NCBI RefSeq assembly: GCF_007860125.1
Contig: NZ_SJPW01000002.1
Span: 310,001 to 374,000 of the forward strand
Direction: 5' to 3'
DNA from: Rubripirellula tenax
GTDB taxonomy: Bacteria; Planctomycetota; Planctomycetia; Pirellulales; Pirellulaceae
DNA length: 64,000 nucleotides
Shown here: positions 1-9,591 of the stretch, one piece after another
Numbering within the stretch: the first letter of the stretch is position 1
Layout of the letters: each line of letters starts with the position of its first letter
Made by a program: the position numbers and the translations under genes
The notes under the pieces: generated by a model
Told to the model about the DNA's origin: nothing
The model's database searches: none
The model's input: only the letters and a program-made list of their open reading frames with translations

Positions 1-2
1 AT

Positions 3-140
3 GGCGCCGCGTCGATTCGTGAAACTGCCGGTGGGTCGACGGTGGTCCAAGGTTCGGCATCGTCAACGCTGTGGAGTTACCATGGCAGCTGCTTGATCGC
101 TTCGGGCAACTTCTTTTTCGCAATTTGGAATCAACCATGA
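3..140 (+). CDS. C-terminal end of an unknown upstream gene (partial)
   Basis: An open frame enters from the left edge and ends in TGA at 138-140. The stop overlaps the ATG of the next gene at 137 as ATGA, the usual form of translational coupling, which is the main reason to take it as real. The visible tail of about 45 residues contains runs such as STLWSYHGS and FFFAIWNQP. No family can be recognised from so short a piece. A competing reading in frame 1 also stays open for about 30 codons, so this call is tentative. Confidence 0.35.
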   Translation, partial: GAASIRETAGGSTVVQGSASSTLWSYHGSCLIASGNFFFAIWNQP

Positions 141-2293
141 GCCTGCGTTTGCTTTCGCTTGTCGTTTTGTTCACCAGTTTCATCGGCGCGAACGTCCGTG
201 CCGAAGTCAGGATGCCGGGCTTCTTTGGCGATCACATGGTGATCCAACAACAGAAAGAAATTCGCGTTTGGGGTTGGGCCGATCCGGGTGATTCGGTTGC
301 CGTCGCGTTGGGTAATTCGCGGACAAAGTCCGTCGCGGATGACGCGGGCCGATGGGATGCGACATTGCCCGCGATGGAGGCGGGAAAGGAACCCCTGGCG
401 TTGAAAGTCGAAGCATCCAACAAGATCGAATTCAAAGACGTATTGATCGGCGAAGTTTGGTTGTGCAGCGGACAATCCAACATGGAATGGATGGTCGCCA
501 ACAGCACCAACGGAGCAGCCGAGGTCGCAGCGGCGGATCATCCGCTGCTTCGACACATCGCGATCGCAAAGCGTCCGTCGAATGTGCCGCTTGATGACGT
601 CACTGCCCCCTGGCAAGTGTGTTCACCGGAAACGGCGGGCGGCTTTACTGCTTGTGGATACTTTATGGCTCGCCAGTTGCAGAAAGAGCTCGGCGTCCCT
701 ATCGGTTTGATTCACTCGTCATGGGGTGGTACTCGAATCGAACCTTGGACGCCGCCGGTCGGATTCGAGCACGTCGAAGCGCTCGACGGCATCTACCAAT
801 CGGTGCTGTCCCGAACACCGGGTACGTCGCAAAGCCGCAAGCTGATTGATCAACACATTGTCGCGACTCAGGCGTGGCTTGAAACGGCCGAGCAAGCGGT
901 CGCCGCGGGCGGATTGCCCGACGCGAGTCCCAGCTATCCCGAATCGCTGGTGCCTTTCAAAACGCATCAAGATCCCACAATGCTTTACAACGGCATGATC
1001 CACGCGATGGTCGGGTATCCGATTCGCGGTGCGATTTGGTACCAGGGCGAATCGAACCATGGCGAAGGTGCGTTGTACACCGAAAAGATGAAAGCCCTGA
1101 TTGGTGGTTGGCGTCAAATTTGGGATCAAGGTGACTTCCCGTTCTACTTCGTTCAGATCGCGCCATTTCAATACGGCGCCGAGAATCCCGAGGTGCTGGC
1201 AACGTTCTGGGAAGCTCAATCGGCGGCGACCGAAATCCCCAACACAGCCATGGTGGTGACGAACGACATCGCGACGCTAAACGATATTCACCCGCCGAAC
1301 AAGCAAGACGTCGGATATCGATTGGCACTGTTGGCGCTGAAGAACGATTACGGACGCGACGTTGTCGCCCACAGTCCAACGATGGCGTCGATGGAAGTTC
1401 TCGACCGCGGGATCAAAATCATGTTCGACAACACGGGTGGCGGATTGAAAACGCGAGACGGAAATTCGGCGACTCATTTTGAAGTGATCGGCGCTGGCTC
1501 CGGCGGCTATCAACCCGCTACGGTCGCGATCGAAGGCGACGCGATTGTGCTTACCTCGGACAAGTGCGAGCAGCCCGTCGCGTTCCGATTTGCCTGGGAT
1601 AAGGTGGCAACGCCCAACCTGGTCGGTGGCACGGGACTGCCCGTCGGTGCGTTCCGCGACGGCGAGGAACCAAGTTTCTTGAACCAGTTGCCGATCGGCA
1701 AAGACTATCGTTTGGTGTACGACGTTGACCTCGCCAAACTGGGCAATTCGATCGCCTACGACGTCGACGAAAGTGATTCTGCGGGAGCATTTTCGAAGAT
1801 CGGATATCTATTGGAATTGCGTTCGAACGGAGAATCCGATCAGTCCGTCTTCGTGGCCGTCGCTGCTTTCACCGACGATGCGAAAAAGATCGGCATCCCA
1901 ACAGCAGCCTCGAATGCGATGTTTCAACAAACGTTCTCGTCGATGGATGTTTATTCCAACGTCACGGGAATCGTAACCGGAACCAGCATCGACACGGGCA
2001 ACATTGAATTTTGGCCCAACAACTACGGCCAAGGAAACGAGGCCAAAGTGCGCGGGGCCTCCAGCAGCCAGTTCGATTTTGGTGATGCCGTGGCACAACC
2101 CGTCAACGGCTATGGCAGCATGCAGATTCACAATTTCGGCGCCAAGCAAACCGTTTTTGCGATCAACCATTGGTCCGACGGCGCGTCGGCCGACATCGGG
2201 ATCGGCAACAACACCAGCGGCAATTCCGACTGGACCTTCACCGCAAACGCTGCAAACTATTCCAAAAAACGACTCAGAGTATTCGTAAAGTAA
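137..2293 (+). CDS. Sialate O-acetylesterase-like SGNH/SASA esterase, secreted
   Basis: Predicted to remove acetyl esters from sialic acid or other acetylated glycans outside the cytoplasm. The start chosen is the ATG at 137, which gives a clean signal peptide ([18 protein letters not shown]); the longer reading from 71 adds an unlikely leader. The SASA-type nucleophile block CSGQSNM lies near residue 130, the WYQGESN block follows in mid-protein, and NDIHPPNK is the likely catalytic Asp/His block. About 180 C-terminal residues after the esterase core (from about [12 protein letters not shown]) form an extra beta-rich domain, possibly glycan-binding. Planctomycetes carry many such esterases for marine polysaccharides. 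The gene is coupled by a 4-bp overlap to the fragment upstream. Family assignment is firm; substrate is inferred. Confidence 0.85.
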   Translation: MSLRLLSLVVLFTSFIGANVRAEVRMPGFFGDHMVIQQQKEIRVWGWADPGDSVAVALGNSRTKSVADDAGRWDATLPAMEAGKEPLALKVEASNKIEFKDVLIGEVWLCSGQSNMEWMVANSTNGAAEVAAADHPLLRHIAIAKRPSNVPLDDVTAPWQVCSPETAGGFTACGYFMARQLQKELGVPIGLIHSSWGGTRIEPWTPPVGFEHVEALDGIYQSVLSRTPGTSQSRKLIDQHIVATQAWLETAEQAVAAGGLPDASPSYPESLVPFKTHQDPTMLYNGMIHAMVGYPIRGAIWYQGESNHGEGALYTEKMKALIGGWRQIWDQGDFPFYFVQIAPFQYGAENPEVLATFWEAQSAATEIPNTAMVVTNDIATLNDIHPPNKQDVGYRLALLALKNDYGRDVVAHSPTMASMEVLDRGIKIMFDNTGGGLKTRDGNSATHFEVIGAGSGGYQPATVAIEGDAIVLTSDKCEQPVAFRFAWDKVATPNLVGGTGLPVGAFRDGEEPSFLNQLPIGKDYRLVYDVDLAKLGNSIAYDVDESDSAGAFSKIGYLLELRSNGESDQSVFVAVAAFTDDAKKIGIPTAASNAMFQQTFSSMDVYSNVTGIVTGTSIDTGNIEFWPNNYGQGNEAKVRGASSSQFDFGDAVAQPVNGYGSMQIHNFGAKQTVFAINHWSDGASADIGIGNNTSGNSDWTFTANAANYSKKRLRVFVK

Positions 2294-2369
2294 ACAGCCG
2301 CCCCAGGTGAACCCTCAGGCGCCGCCAGCGGGACGTGAACTGCAAAGCAGTTTTCGAAAGCTTCAGCAC

Positions 2370-2393
2370 ACCCTGCGAACGGAGTCGCAGGGT
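2370..2393. terminator. Hairpin between convergent genes, possible bidirectional terminator
   Basis: A perfect 9-bp stem, ACCCTGCGA (2370-2378) with TCGCAGGGT (2385-2393), and a 6-nt loop lie in the 127-bp gap between two converging genes. There is no T-tract on either side, so it may be a transcript-end stabiliser rather than an intrinsic terminator. Confidence 0.4.
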
Positions 2394-2420
2394 CAATTAG
2401 GGTTGCTCGAAAAGGTTTGC

Positions 2421-3656
2421 CTAGGCTTCGATTTCGACGTCGGAATCGGGGCGGGCGGTGCATAGGATGACTTCGCCGGGGGCGACTTCGCACGTTGGTG
2501 GTTGGGGGTAACGAACAGTGCCACGGGTCAGGCGGTGGATGCACGATCCGCATTGGCCACTTCGGCAGGACGAGTCGACCGAAATTCCGGATGCTTCGGC
2601 GATGTCGAGCAGGCTTTGGTTCTGGCTTGACCAGACGGCGTCTTGGTTGCTGAGTGTGAATCGGACGGGGACTTCATCAACGTTGGCTTCGTTGACAGTT
2701 GTCTTGACGGCAATCACGCCGGGGCCTTTTGCTTTGCCGCCGAAGGATTCGTATTGGACCGACTTATCCCTTGCGCCGCCTGCGATCAGTTCGGTGGCCA
2801 TTGATTCCATGAATGCGTTGGGCCCGCAGATGCGATAGTCGGCATTTGAAGGCGTGCTTCCAGCGTGCGAAATGATATCGGGGGCGGTGATGCGACCGGT
2901 GGTGGAATCGACTTGCAAGGGTTCGTCGGCGAGGGGACGGCTGAACCAAACGTGCAGGTGAAAGGTGCCGACCTTCGATAGCGTTTGATGCAAGTAACGG
3001 AGCGGCTTTAAGAACGGTGCATTGCGTTGGTCGCGAAGTTGGTAGTGAAGGTGTACTTCACGGTCGGGCGTGACTTCCAACGAATGCAACAGCATCGACA
3101 ACATCGGTGTGATGCCGATGCCGGCGGCGATCAAGTGAATCGGTCGCTCGGGATGATCGAGGTCGATGTGAAAGTGACCTCGTGGTGATTGAATCGAGAC
3201 GACGTCGCCGACGTTGACGCGATCGTGCAGTCGGTTGCTCATGCGACCGCCGGGGACTCGCTTGACGGTGATCCGATACCGTGACTCGCCGGGACCGCTC
3301 GATAGGCTGTAGCATCGGGCGATCGGTTTCGCATCGGGATCGTCGCTGGACGGATAGCGAATCAGAATCGATTGACCACCCTTGAATGCGGGGAAGTCGC
3401 TGCCGTCGATGGACCGGAAGGTGAATGAACGGCAATCGACCGACTCGTCTTGAATGGAATCGACGACGACGTCTCGCCATCCGGTCCAACCCGATGCGTC
3501 AACGACCGACTTCGACGCGACCGGGACTTGAGCTTGAACATCGTCGTCCAGAATGTCGGTTCGGAAACGTCGCTCGTCGCGGCGGGCAACGAATTCGGCA
3601 AATACGAGGTAGCCGACGAATGGGACGATGATCAGAAAGCCGACGATTCCTGGCAT
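2421..3656 (-). CDS. Membrane-anchored flavin/[2Fe-2S] NAD(P)H oxidoreductase (ferredoxin-reductase type)
   Basis: A 411-residue electron-transfer protein that moves electrons from NAD(P)H through FAD to a plant-type [2Fe-2S] cluster. The start chosen is the ATG at 3656: it gives an N-terminal membrane segment (GIVGFLIIVPFVGYLVFAEF) followed directly by the reductase fold. The open frame runs about 200 codons further upstream, but that part is Arg/Ser-rich and overlaps the divergent kinase gene. The FAD motif RCYSLSS, the nucleotide-binding block AAGIGITPMLSM and the C-terminal cluster ligands CRSGQCGSC, with a last Cys in ILCTARP, are all present. The layout matches Hmp- or CDP-reductase-like proteins without the globin part. 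The electron acceptor is unknown. Confidence 0.8.
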   Translation of the reverse strand: MPGIVGFLIIVPFVGYLVFAEFVARRDERRFRTDILDDDVQAQVPVASKSVVDASGWTGWRDVVVDSIQDESVDCRSFTFRSIDGSDFPAFKGGQSILIRYPSSDDPDAKPIARCYSLSSGPGESRYRITVKRVPGGRMSNRLHDRVNVGDVVSIQSPRGHFHIDLDHPERPIHLIAAGIGITPMLSMLLHSLEVTPDREVHLHYQLRDQRNAPFLKPLRYLHQTLSKVGTFHLHVWFSRPLADEPLQVDSTTGRITAPDIISHAGSTPSNADYRICGPNAFMESMATELIAGGARDKSVQYESFGGKAKGPGVIAVKTTVNEANVDEVPVRFTLSNQDAVWSSQNQSLLDIAEASGISVDSSCRSGQCGSCIHRLTRGTVRYPQPPTCEVAPGEVILCTARPDSDVEIEA

Positions 3657-3933
3657 GATGACTTCGGGGCGAAACGAGTGGAGGCGTTGACGGACGAGCC
3701 AAGGTTTTTCAAACGTAGCTCTCCCAAGTCGCGCCGGACGTCGAAACTCGCCATTCGGATTCCCCACGATCGCCTCGCAATCGTTACAAACCAAACAACG
3801 GGAATGATCGCGGCGTGCGGATGCGATGGATGGGGGCGGGGCAGGCGTCGGTGACGTTTCGACTCGATTTGAAATAGAATGCGAATCGGATGGTCGTTCG
3901 TGACCGCCGCTTCGATTTTCAAGAGACCATCGC

Positions 3934-5319
3934 TTGTCCGCTCGCCCCCCCTTCCGCTCGCTTCGGCTCCGATTGCTGACGCCGATCATCGTGTCGTCCC
4001 TGCTGGCGGCCGGATTGGTCGCGGTCGGTTCGTACCGTTGGGGAAATCGCTTGGCCGAAACGGATCTCGAGAACCGATTCCGCGGCATCGAAGAAACGCT
4101 TAGCGATTCTAACTTCCCGCTTAACGCGACCGTGCTGGGATCGTTGGCCAAGTTGACACAGACAGAGATGACGGGCTGGGGGCCGACGGGGCGGCTTCGA
4201 CATAGCACCTTGCACGTCGACCCGACGCAGTTGCCCAACATCGCCAGCACCATCGCAACGACCGTTTCGATCGATGATCGACGCTATCGGGTGTTCTGGT
4301 TTTCGACAACCGGCGGTGACGATCGACAAGACGGCATCGCCAATGTCGCGGTGTTGTTCGGTGAAGAACAGATCGATGCCAGTCGCCGCCGCGCGGCGTT
4401 GTTGCCGTTGGTCACCGGGCTTTCGACGATCGTTGTCTTGACGTCGATCATGTTGATGGTGACGTCACGTTTGGTTCGTCGAATTGGCGTCTTGAAACAT
4501 CGCGTCGAAGCCGTTGCCGGCGGTGACTTTCAATCGACGGTTGCGGATGACGGGAACGACGAGATCGGGCTGCTTGGCCAATCGGTCGACTCGATGGCCG
4601 CTCAATTGGACCGGTTGTGGAAACAGGTCCATCGCGAGCAGAGTGAAAAGGTGCTGCATCAAGTCGCTGGCGGGATGGCGCATCAGTTGCGTAACAGTTT
4701 GACGGGCGCGCGCATGGCGGTCGAATTGCACGCGGCCGGTTGCGGGGGCGCCGATGATGAAGACATTCGCGTGGCCATTCATCAGATCGAGCTCTCCGAA
4801 GACTATGTGCGGAGGCTGTTGTTGGCGGCATCGGGGCGACAGGATCGCGATCGGCCGATGGACGTGCTGGTTTGCGTGAAGGACGTTCAATCAAGTTTGT
4901 CGCCGATGGCGAAGCATTTGCGGATCGAACTGAATTGGACGTTGATTGAGAATCTGGACGGACTGCGAATCAGCGACGGACCGACGTGGGTCGCCGCGAT
5001 CACCAATTTAATTCACAACGCGATGCAAGCGGGCGACGACGTGGATGTCCACGTCAGCCGCATCGAAGCGGACCAAATCCGAATCGAAGTGTCCGACAAT
5101 GGGCCGGGAGTGGCCGATTCGTTGGCGGCCGATTTATTCGAACCGTTCGTGACGTCCAAGGCGGAAGGACTGGGACTGGGGCTTCCCGTCGTGCGACGGG
5201 CGGCCGAACATCTGGGTGGTAAAGTTTCGTGGCGCCGCGAGCACGACCGAACTGTATTTCGATTGGACGTCGCGCTCGGGGCACCCGCCGAACCGACCGC
5301 CGCGTCTAACCATTCTTGA
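3934..5319 (+). CDS. Sensor histidine kinase (NtrB-like)
   Basis: A 461-residue membrane sensor kinase. Two hydrophobic segments, residues about 14-33 (TPIIVSSLLAAGLVAVG) and about 155-178, enclose an extracytoplasmic sensor region. A HAMP-like linker follows, then the phosphoacceptor block with His250 in MAHQLRNSLTG, and an ATPase domain with N-box (TNLIHNAMQAG), G1 (SDNGPGV) and G2 (GLGLGLPVV). The predicted start is a TTG at 3934, chosen because it begins just before the first membrane segment; no strong ribosome site is seen. The gene lies 19 bp before a sigma-54 response regulator, so the two form a pair. The stimulus is unknown. Confidence 0.85.
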   Translation: MSARPPFRSLRLRLLTPIIVSSLLAAGLVAVGSYRWGNRLAETDLENRFRGIEETLSDSNFPLNATVLGSLAKLTQTEMTGWGPTGRLRHSTLHVDPTQLPNIASTIATTVSIDDRRYRVFWFSTTGGDDRQDGIANVAVLFGEEQIDASRRRAALLPLVTGLSTIVVLTSIMLMVTSRLVRRIGVLKHRVEAVAGGDFQSTVADDGNDEIGLLGQSVDSMAAQLDRLWKQVHREQSEKVLHQVAGGMAHQLRNSLTGARMAVELHAAGCGGADDEDIRVAIHQIELSEDYVRRLLLAASGRQDRDRPMDVLVCVKDVQSSLSPMAKHLRIELNWTLIENLDGLRISDGPTWVAAITNLIHNAMQAGDDVDVHVSRIEADQIRIEVSDNGPGVADSLAADLFEPFVTSKAEGLGLGLPVVRRAAEHLGGKVSWRREHDRTVFRLDVALGAPAEPTAASNHS

Positions 5320-5338
5320 ACTCTGATCGATCGACGCA

Positions 5339-6769
5339 ATGATTCATTCATCGACACATTCATCTTTAGTACTCGTCGTCGACGACGAGCCGTCGATTTG
5401 CTGGGCACTCGAGCGAATGTTGACCGGCGAAGGCCACGAGGTCATCACGGCATCCTCCGCCGAGGAAGGTTTGCAGCTTGCGAAGTCGCGAAAACCGTCG
5501 CTGGTGATTTTGGACGTACGATTGCCGAAAGAAGACGGGATCACGGCGCTGCCCAAATTTCTGGAAGCGACGGACAACGCGCCCGTGGTGATCATCACGG
5601 CGTTCGGTGATTTGGAAACGGCGGTGGCGGCGGTGCGAAACGGTGCGACCGACTACTTGACCAAGCCGTTCAAGTTGGATGACGCGCTGCGGACTTGTCG
5701 AGCGGCGCTGAAGGCGTCGGTCAATCGATCGGCACCGACGACGACCGAACCGATGGTGTTGGATCAATCGGTCTTGGTGGGCGAGTCGCCTGCGATGCAA
5801 CAAGTCTTTCGCCAAATCGCGTTGGTGGCTGACAGCGATCTGTCGGTGCTGATCACGGGTGAAACGGGAACGGGAAAAGAGCTGGTCGCCGCCGCGATGC
5901 ACCGCCACAGTCGTCGTAGCAGTCGGCCCTACATCGCCATCGCGCCGGTCGCGATCAATCCGGAACTGATCGAAAGCGAATTGTTCGGTCACGTCAAAGG
6001 ATCGTTCACCGGCGCGGTGGATGACCGCGCAGGGCTGTTCGAGCGAGCGGAGGGCGGCACGTTGTTCTTGGACGAGATCGGCGACCTGCCGCTGGGCACA
6101 CAGGTGAAGTTGTTGCGAGTGCTTGAACAGGGTCAGTATTGCCGCGTGGGTGACGTTCGTCCGCGGACGGCGGATGTTCGCGTTGTGGCGGCGACTCACC
6201 GCGACTTGCACGATGCGATCCGACGCAACGAGTTTCGCGAGGATCTGTTTCATCGTTTGACGGGAGTCCAAATTCATCTGCCGCCGCTGCGTGATCGGAC
6301 CCATGATATCGAACCGCTATGCCGATACTTTCTTAAAGCGATGAACTATGCCGCCGGTGACGCGGCCATCGACGAACGATTGCTGACGTCGCTGCAAGAA
6401 CGCAGATGGCACGGAAACGTTCGCGAGCTGAAGAACGCGGTCGGTCATGCCGCTGTGGTAGCGCGCGGAAGACCGTTGGTGATGGAGGACTTTCCGCTGC
6501 CGAAACCGGGCCGCGAAGCCGACGGCGAGAGTTCGCCGGCGCTGGAGCACGTGGTGGCGGTTTGGGTCGAGGATGTGATCGCCCAAGAAAATGGGGATCT
6601 CGAAAACTTGCATGCTCAATTTCTGGCAGCCACCGAGCCGACGATTTTGAAAATTGTTTTGAGCCACACCGGCGGTAACCGTGCGAAGGCGGCTGAGATT
6701 CTTGGGATTCACCGTGGCACGCTGCGCGATCGGTTGCGAGCGTATGCAATGGACGACGTTTCCTCGTAA
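5339..6769 (+). CDS. Sigma-54-dependent response regulator (NtrC family)
   Basis: A 476-residue transcription activator with the standard three domains. The receiver domain has its acidic pocket in VVDDEPS and the phosphoacceptor Asp59 in LVILDVRLP. The central AAA+ domain has Walker A GETGTGKE (about residues 174-181), the sigma-54 contact loop as GSFTGA instead of the usual GAFTGA, and Walker [11 protein letters not shown]. The C-terminal Fis-type helix-turn-helix is [20 protein letters not shown]. It is co-transcribed with the kinase upstream, which should phosphorylate it. It activates sigma-54 promoters; the regulon cannot be read from this window. The Ala-to-Ser change in the loop is common in this family. 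Confidence 0.92.
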   Translation: MIHSSTHSSLVLVVDDEPSICWALERMLTGEGHEVITASSAEEGLQLAKSRKPSLVILDVRLPKEDGITALPKFLEATDNAPVVIITAFGDLETAVAAVRNGATDYLTKPFKLDDALRTCRAALKASVNRSAPTTTEPMVLDQSVLVGESPAMQQVFRQIALVADSDLSVLITGETGTGKELVAAAMHRHSRRSSRPYIAIAPVAINPELIESELFGHVKGSFTGAVDDRAGLFERAEGGTLFLDEIGDLPLGTQVKLLRVLEQGQYCRVGDVRPRTADVRVVAATHRDLHDAIRRNEFREDLFHRLTGVQIHLPPLRDRTHDIEPLCRYFLKAMNYAAGDAAIDERLLTSLQERRWHGNVRELKNAVGHAAVVARGRPLVMEDFPLPKPGREADGESSPALEHVVAVWVEDVIAQENGDLENLHAQFLAATEPTILKIVLSHTGGNRAKAAEILGIHRGTLRDRLRAYAMDDVSS

Positions 6770-6852
6770 ACTACGATCGGGGACGTGCGATTGGAGATCA
6801 TCCGTTATAATCCAGGTCTGCTAGTAACTGATCGGAACCAACTTCGTCTCTT

Positions 6853-6956
6853 CACTCTCCCTTCGGGAGAGCCGAGCCTACGCGAGGAGAGGGGTTTGCC
6901 AGCTGAGCCCTCCCCGGCCGCTACCGCGTCCGACCCTCCCGCTGCGCGGGAGAGTG
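6853..6956. repeat. Palindromic repeat element, REP/MITE-like
   Basis: The 104-bp element is bounded by an inverted repeat, CACTCTCCC (6853-6861) and GGGAGAGTG (6948-6956). Each end carries its own hairpin: CTCTCCC-TTC-GGGAGAG on the left and CTCCCGC-TGC-GCGGGAG on the right. It sits between the response regulator and the FKBP gene. This form is typical of interspersed non-coding repeats; other genome copies could not be checked. Confidence 0.6.
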
Positions 6957-7031
6957 ATGTGAGAATGTCCGAGATTGTTTTTCATCAGTTTCTCAACATC
7001 TGTTTTCGTCGACCACTTAAGGGTATGTCCT

Positions 7032-7583
7032 ATGAAACTCACTTGGGTTTTTTCCGTTGTGATCTCGGTTTCGATCGGTGCGGGTTGCTCCGCTTTTGGC
7101 CAAGGTGCGGCACTTCAAGGGATCGCCAACACCGTCGACAAGCTTGCACAAGATGTCCAGAATCAACAGGATCCGATCAAGGCCGGACCGGACGACAAGC
7201 TTGAAAAAGTCGCTCCGGGGAAGATCGACGCCGATGCGGAACGCGAGTTCAAAGAAACGCCTTCGGGACTTCGTTATCGCATCTTGCGAAAGAGTGATAA
7301 GAAAAAACCGACTCCCGCAAACTCGGTCGTCGCCCACTACAAGGGCTGGTTGGACAACGGAAAGATTTTCGACAGCTCGTACCGCAAGGGATCGCCGATT
7401 CCGTTCCCGTTACGTGGTGTGATCGCGGGTTGGACCGAAGGTGTACCGTTGATCGGCGAAGGCGGCATGATCGAGTTGGATATTCCGTACCAGTTGGGAT
7501 ACGGCAGTCGGGGCATGCCGGCCGCCGGAATCGGGCACCGCGAACGCCTGCACTTCATCGTCGAACTGGTCGAGATCAAGTAG
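7032..7583 (+). CDS. FKBP-type peptidyl-prolyl cis-trans isomerase, exported
   Basis: A 183-residue prolyl isomerase expected outside the cytoplasm. The ATG at 7032 gives a signal peptide (LTWVFSVVISVSIGAGCSAFG) that may be a lipoprotein signal, with Cys as lipid site; the earlier start at 6975 has no such support. The C-terminal 100 residues form the FKBP fold: VVAHYKGWLDNGKIFDSS, then GVIAGWTEGVPLIGEGG, then LHFIVELVEIK. A basic/acidic linker of about 50 residues separates signal and domain. It is followed 4 bp later by an rRNA methyltransferase gene. The function is well supported. Confidence 0.9.
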   Translation: MKLTWVFSVVISVSIGAGCSAFGQGAALQGIANTVDKLAQDVQNQQDPIKAGPDDKLEKVAPGKIDADAEREFKETPSGLRYRILRKSDKKKPTPANSVVAHYKGWLDNGKIFDSSYRKGSPIPFPLRGVIAGWTEGVPLIGEGGMIELDIPYQLGYGSRGMPAAGIGHRERLHFIVELVEIK

Positions 7584-7587
7584 CGGC

Positions 7588-8433
7588 ATGTTCCAGCTTC
7601 GATGTACGGTCCGCAATTGTCTCGGGATACTTGCCGCACGCGATGGTGGATTATTCTGCGAAGCGGGACATCATTTCGATCGAGCCAAGGAAGGCTATTG
7701 GAGTCTGCTGCAGCCCCAGGATCGTAAATCCAAAACTCCCGGTGATGCCGAATCGGCGGTACTGGCTCGGCATCGCTGGCTGGAACGCGGACTGGGCCAA
7801 GGACTGGTCGACGCGATCGGGCCCTGGATCGAAGCGTCGCGTCAAACCGACCCAGAACAAACAGTCACAGCGCAATCACCACGGACGCTCGATTTAGGTT
7901 GCGGCGAAGGAACGTTTGGCGCCGCATTGTTTGCGGGCGAGGCCGATGGTTATTGCGGCGTCGACCTTTCCAAGCGAGCGATCAAGCTGGCCGCCCGCCG
8001 ATGGCCGGATGCGACTTGGGTGCTGGCAAACGCCGACCGCTTTTTACCCGCGGCAGATGCCAGTGTTGACCGAGTGGTTTCGTTGTTCGGACGACGCCCG
8101 ATCGGCGAGATCCAACGTGTCTTGAAGGCCGACGGAATCTGCATCGTGGCCGTGCCGGGCGACGACGACCTGATTGAACTTCGCGAACAGGTTCAACAAG
8201 CCGGACATCGCCGAAGTCGTTGGGAGTTGATCGTCGAAGAGATGGAAGCATCGGGGTTCCGGTGCGTCGATCGGCAACGCTGGATGCAGGTCGTCGAACT
8301 GGATGCCGATGCGATTGCTGACGCGATGGCGATGACATACCGCGGCGTACGTCACTCGCAGCAGGCTCGGCTGGAAAACGTCACATCGGCGACCGTTACG
8401 TTGTCGGCCGATCTGCTGTTGCTGCGGCGTTGA
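7588..8433 (+). CDS. rlmA: 23S rRNA (guanine-N1) methyltransferase, RlmA-like
   Basis: A 281-residue SAM-dependent methyltransferase with the layout of RlmA (RrmA), which methylates a guanine of the 23S rRNA. The N-terminal zinc-binding part has the order seen in RlmA: paired Cys residues (RCTVRNC), then LFCEAGHHFDRAKEGYWSLL, the latter very close to the family's CPxxHxFDxAKEGYxxLL block. The SAM site is LDLGCGEGTFG near residue 102, followed by YCGVDLSKRAI. The C-terminal part carries VPGDDDLIELRE in place of the usual PxxxHLxELR. The gene converges on ackA with a gap of about 20 bp. Loss of the His in the last block leaves some doubt about exact specificity. Confidence 0.8.
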   Translation: MFQLRCTVRNCLGILAARDGGLFCEAGHHFDRAKEGYWSLLQPQDRKSKTPGDAESAVLARHRWLERGLGQGLVDAIGPWIEASRQTDPEQTVTAQSPRTLDLGCGEGTFGAALFAGEADGYCGVDLSKRAIKLAARRWPDATWVLANADRFLPAADASVDRVVSLFGRRPIGEIQRVLKADGICIVAVPGDDDLIELREQVQQAGHRRSRWELIVEEMEASGFRCVDRQRWMQVVELDADAIADAMAMTYRGVRHSQQARLENVTSATVTLSADLLLLRR

Positions 8434-8454
8434 AAAGCGTGCGTTAGATCATTT

Positions 8455-9591
8455 CTAGCTAACCGCTGTTGCCGTTTGCATGGCGATTTCAAGTTCCTCG
8501 TCCGTTGCGACCACCAACGTTCGCACCTTTGCCGTCGAGGCCGAGATGTCGCAAGCGGTGACACCCGATTGGCGCAGGTCGTTCTTTGCCGCGTCCAATT
8601 CGATGCCCAGGTGTCCGAGCGTTGCTGTTGCCAGTCGACGAATCTCGGATGAATTCTCGCCGACGCCCGCGGTGAACACCAAAGCATCGATTCCGCCCAT
8701 CGTGGCAACGTAGCCGCCGATCACTTTGACCAAGCGGTGGATGTAAATCTCGATGGCTAGCGACGCGTCGTGATCACCACCGGATCGTCGATCCAAGATC
8801 GCTCGCATGTCGGGCTCGCCGCAAAGCCCCACCAACCCGCTGGCTTTGTTGAGCAGATGATCGACGTCATCGATCGACATGCCGGCGTTCCTCATCAGGT
8901 AAAGCGGAACGGATGGATCGATGTCGCCCGAGCGAGTCGCCATCACCAAGCCTTCCAGCGGTGTCATGCCCATGGATGTGTCGATCGCCGTTCCTTGAAT
9001 CGATGCCGTCGCGCTCGCACCGCCGCCCAAGTGCAGCGAAACGATGCGGCCGTGGCGATGATGTTCGGGGAAGTGTTCCGACAAATACTCGATCGCGTGT
9101 CGTGTCACGAATCGATGCGACGTGCCGTGAGCCCCGTATCGGCGCACGCCGAACTCGCTGGCGACCGTTGGGGGAATGGCATAGCGATAGGCCTTTTCCG
9201 GCAGCGTCGCAAAGTACGCGGTGTCGAAGACCAAGACTTGATCGACCGACAGCCCCAGTCCGGTGATCGCTTCGACGACCGATCGAGCGGGCGGGTTGTG
9301 CAGCGGTGCTAATTGATCCAGTCGTTTCAGCTCGGCAAGCACGCCATCGCCAACAACCGTCGGCGATTGAAACACGGCGCCGCCTTGGACGATGCGATGA
9401 CCGATCGCATCGATGCGGATCGACGCGTGTTGGTCGATGACATTGCGAGCCGCCGACAAGTGGTCAGCCGCCTCACCACCGGTTTGCCCGATACGATCGA
9501 TCAAACCACGAGAAAGCCTCGCGCCATTGGTGGTGTCGATGCAGGCATACTTCAGTGTCGTGCTGCCGACGTTGAAGACGAGGACATTCAT
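8455..9591 (-). CDS. ackA: Acetate kinase
   Basis: A 378-residue acetate kinase that interconverts acetyl phosphate plus ADP and acetate plus ATP. The start is the ATG at 9591, which overlaps the pta stop as ATGA; the open frame upstream of it is a shadow of pta. ASKHA-fold motifs are present: N-terminal NVGSTTLKY, the active-site region GHRIVQGG, VFDTAYFATLPEKAYRYAIP, the catalytic His in YGAHGTSHRFV, the nucleotide block LHLGGGASATA and DTSMGMTPLEG. Length is slightly below the usual 400 residues. With pta it forms the acetyl-CoA/acetate branch giving ATP by substrate-level phosphorylation. Confidence 0.93.
   Translation of the reverse strand: MNVLVFNVGSTTLKYACIDTTNGARLSRGLIDRIGQTGGEAADHLSAARNVIDQHASIRIDAIGHRIVQGGAVFQSPTVVGDGVLAELKRLDQLAPLHNPPARSVVEAITGLGLSVDQVLVFDTAYFATLPEKAYRYAIPPTVASEFGVRRYGAHGTSHRFVTRHAIEYLSEHFPEHHRHGRIVSLHLGGGASATASIQGTAIDTSMGMTPLEGLVMATRSGDIDPSVPLYLMRNAGMSIDDVDHLLNKASGLVGLCGEPDMRAILDRRSGGDHDASLAIEIYIHRLVKVIGGYVATMGGIDALVFTAGVGENSSEIRRLATATLGHLGIELDAAKNDLRQSGVTACDISASTAKVRTLVVATDEELEIAMQTATAVS

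Noticed and set aside
2421-4253. 610-residue version of the reductase
   Set aside because: The first 199 codons lack protein-like pattern and overlap the kinase gene on the other strand; the ATG at 3656 gives a membrane anchor right before the domain.
5366-6304. Long minus-strand open frame (312 codons) inside the response regulator
   Set aside because: It is a mirror of a strongly supported gene; composition is Arg/His-rich and shows no motif.
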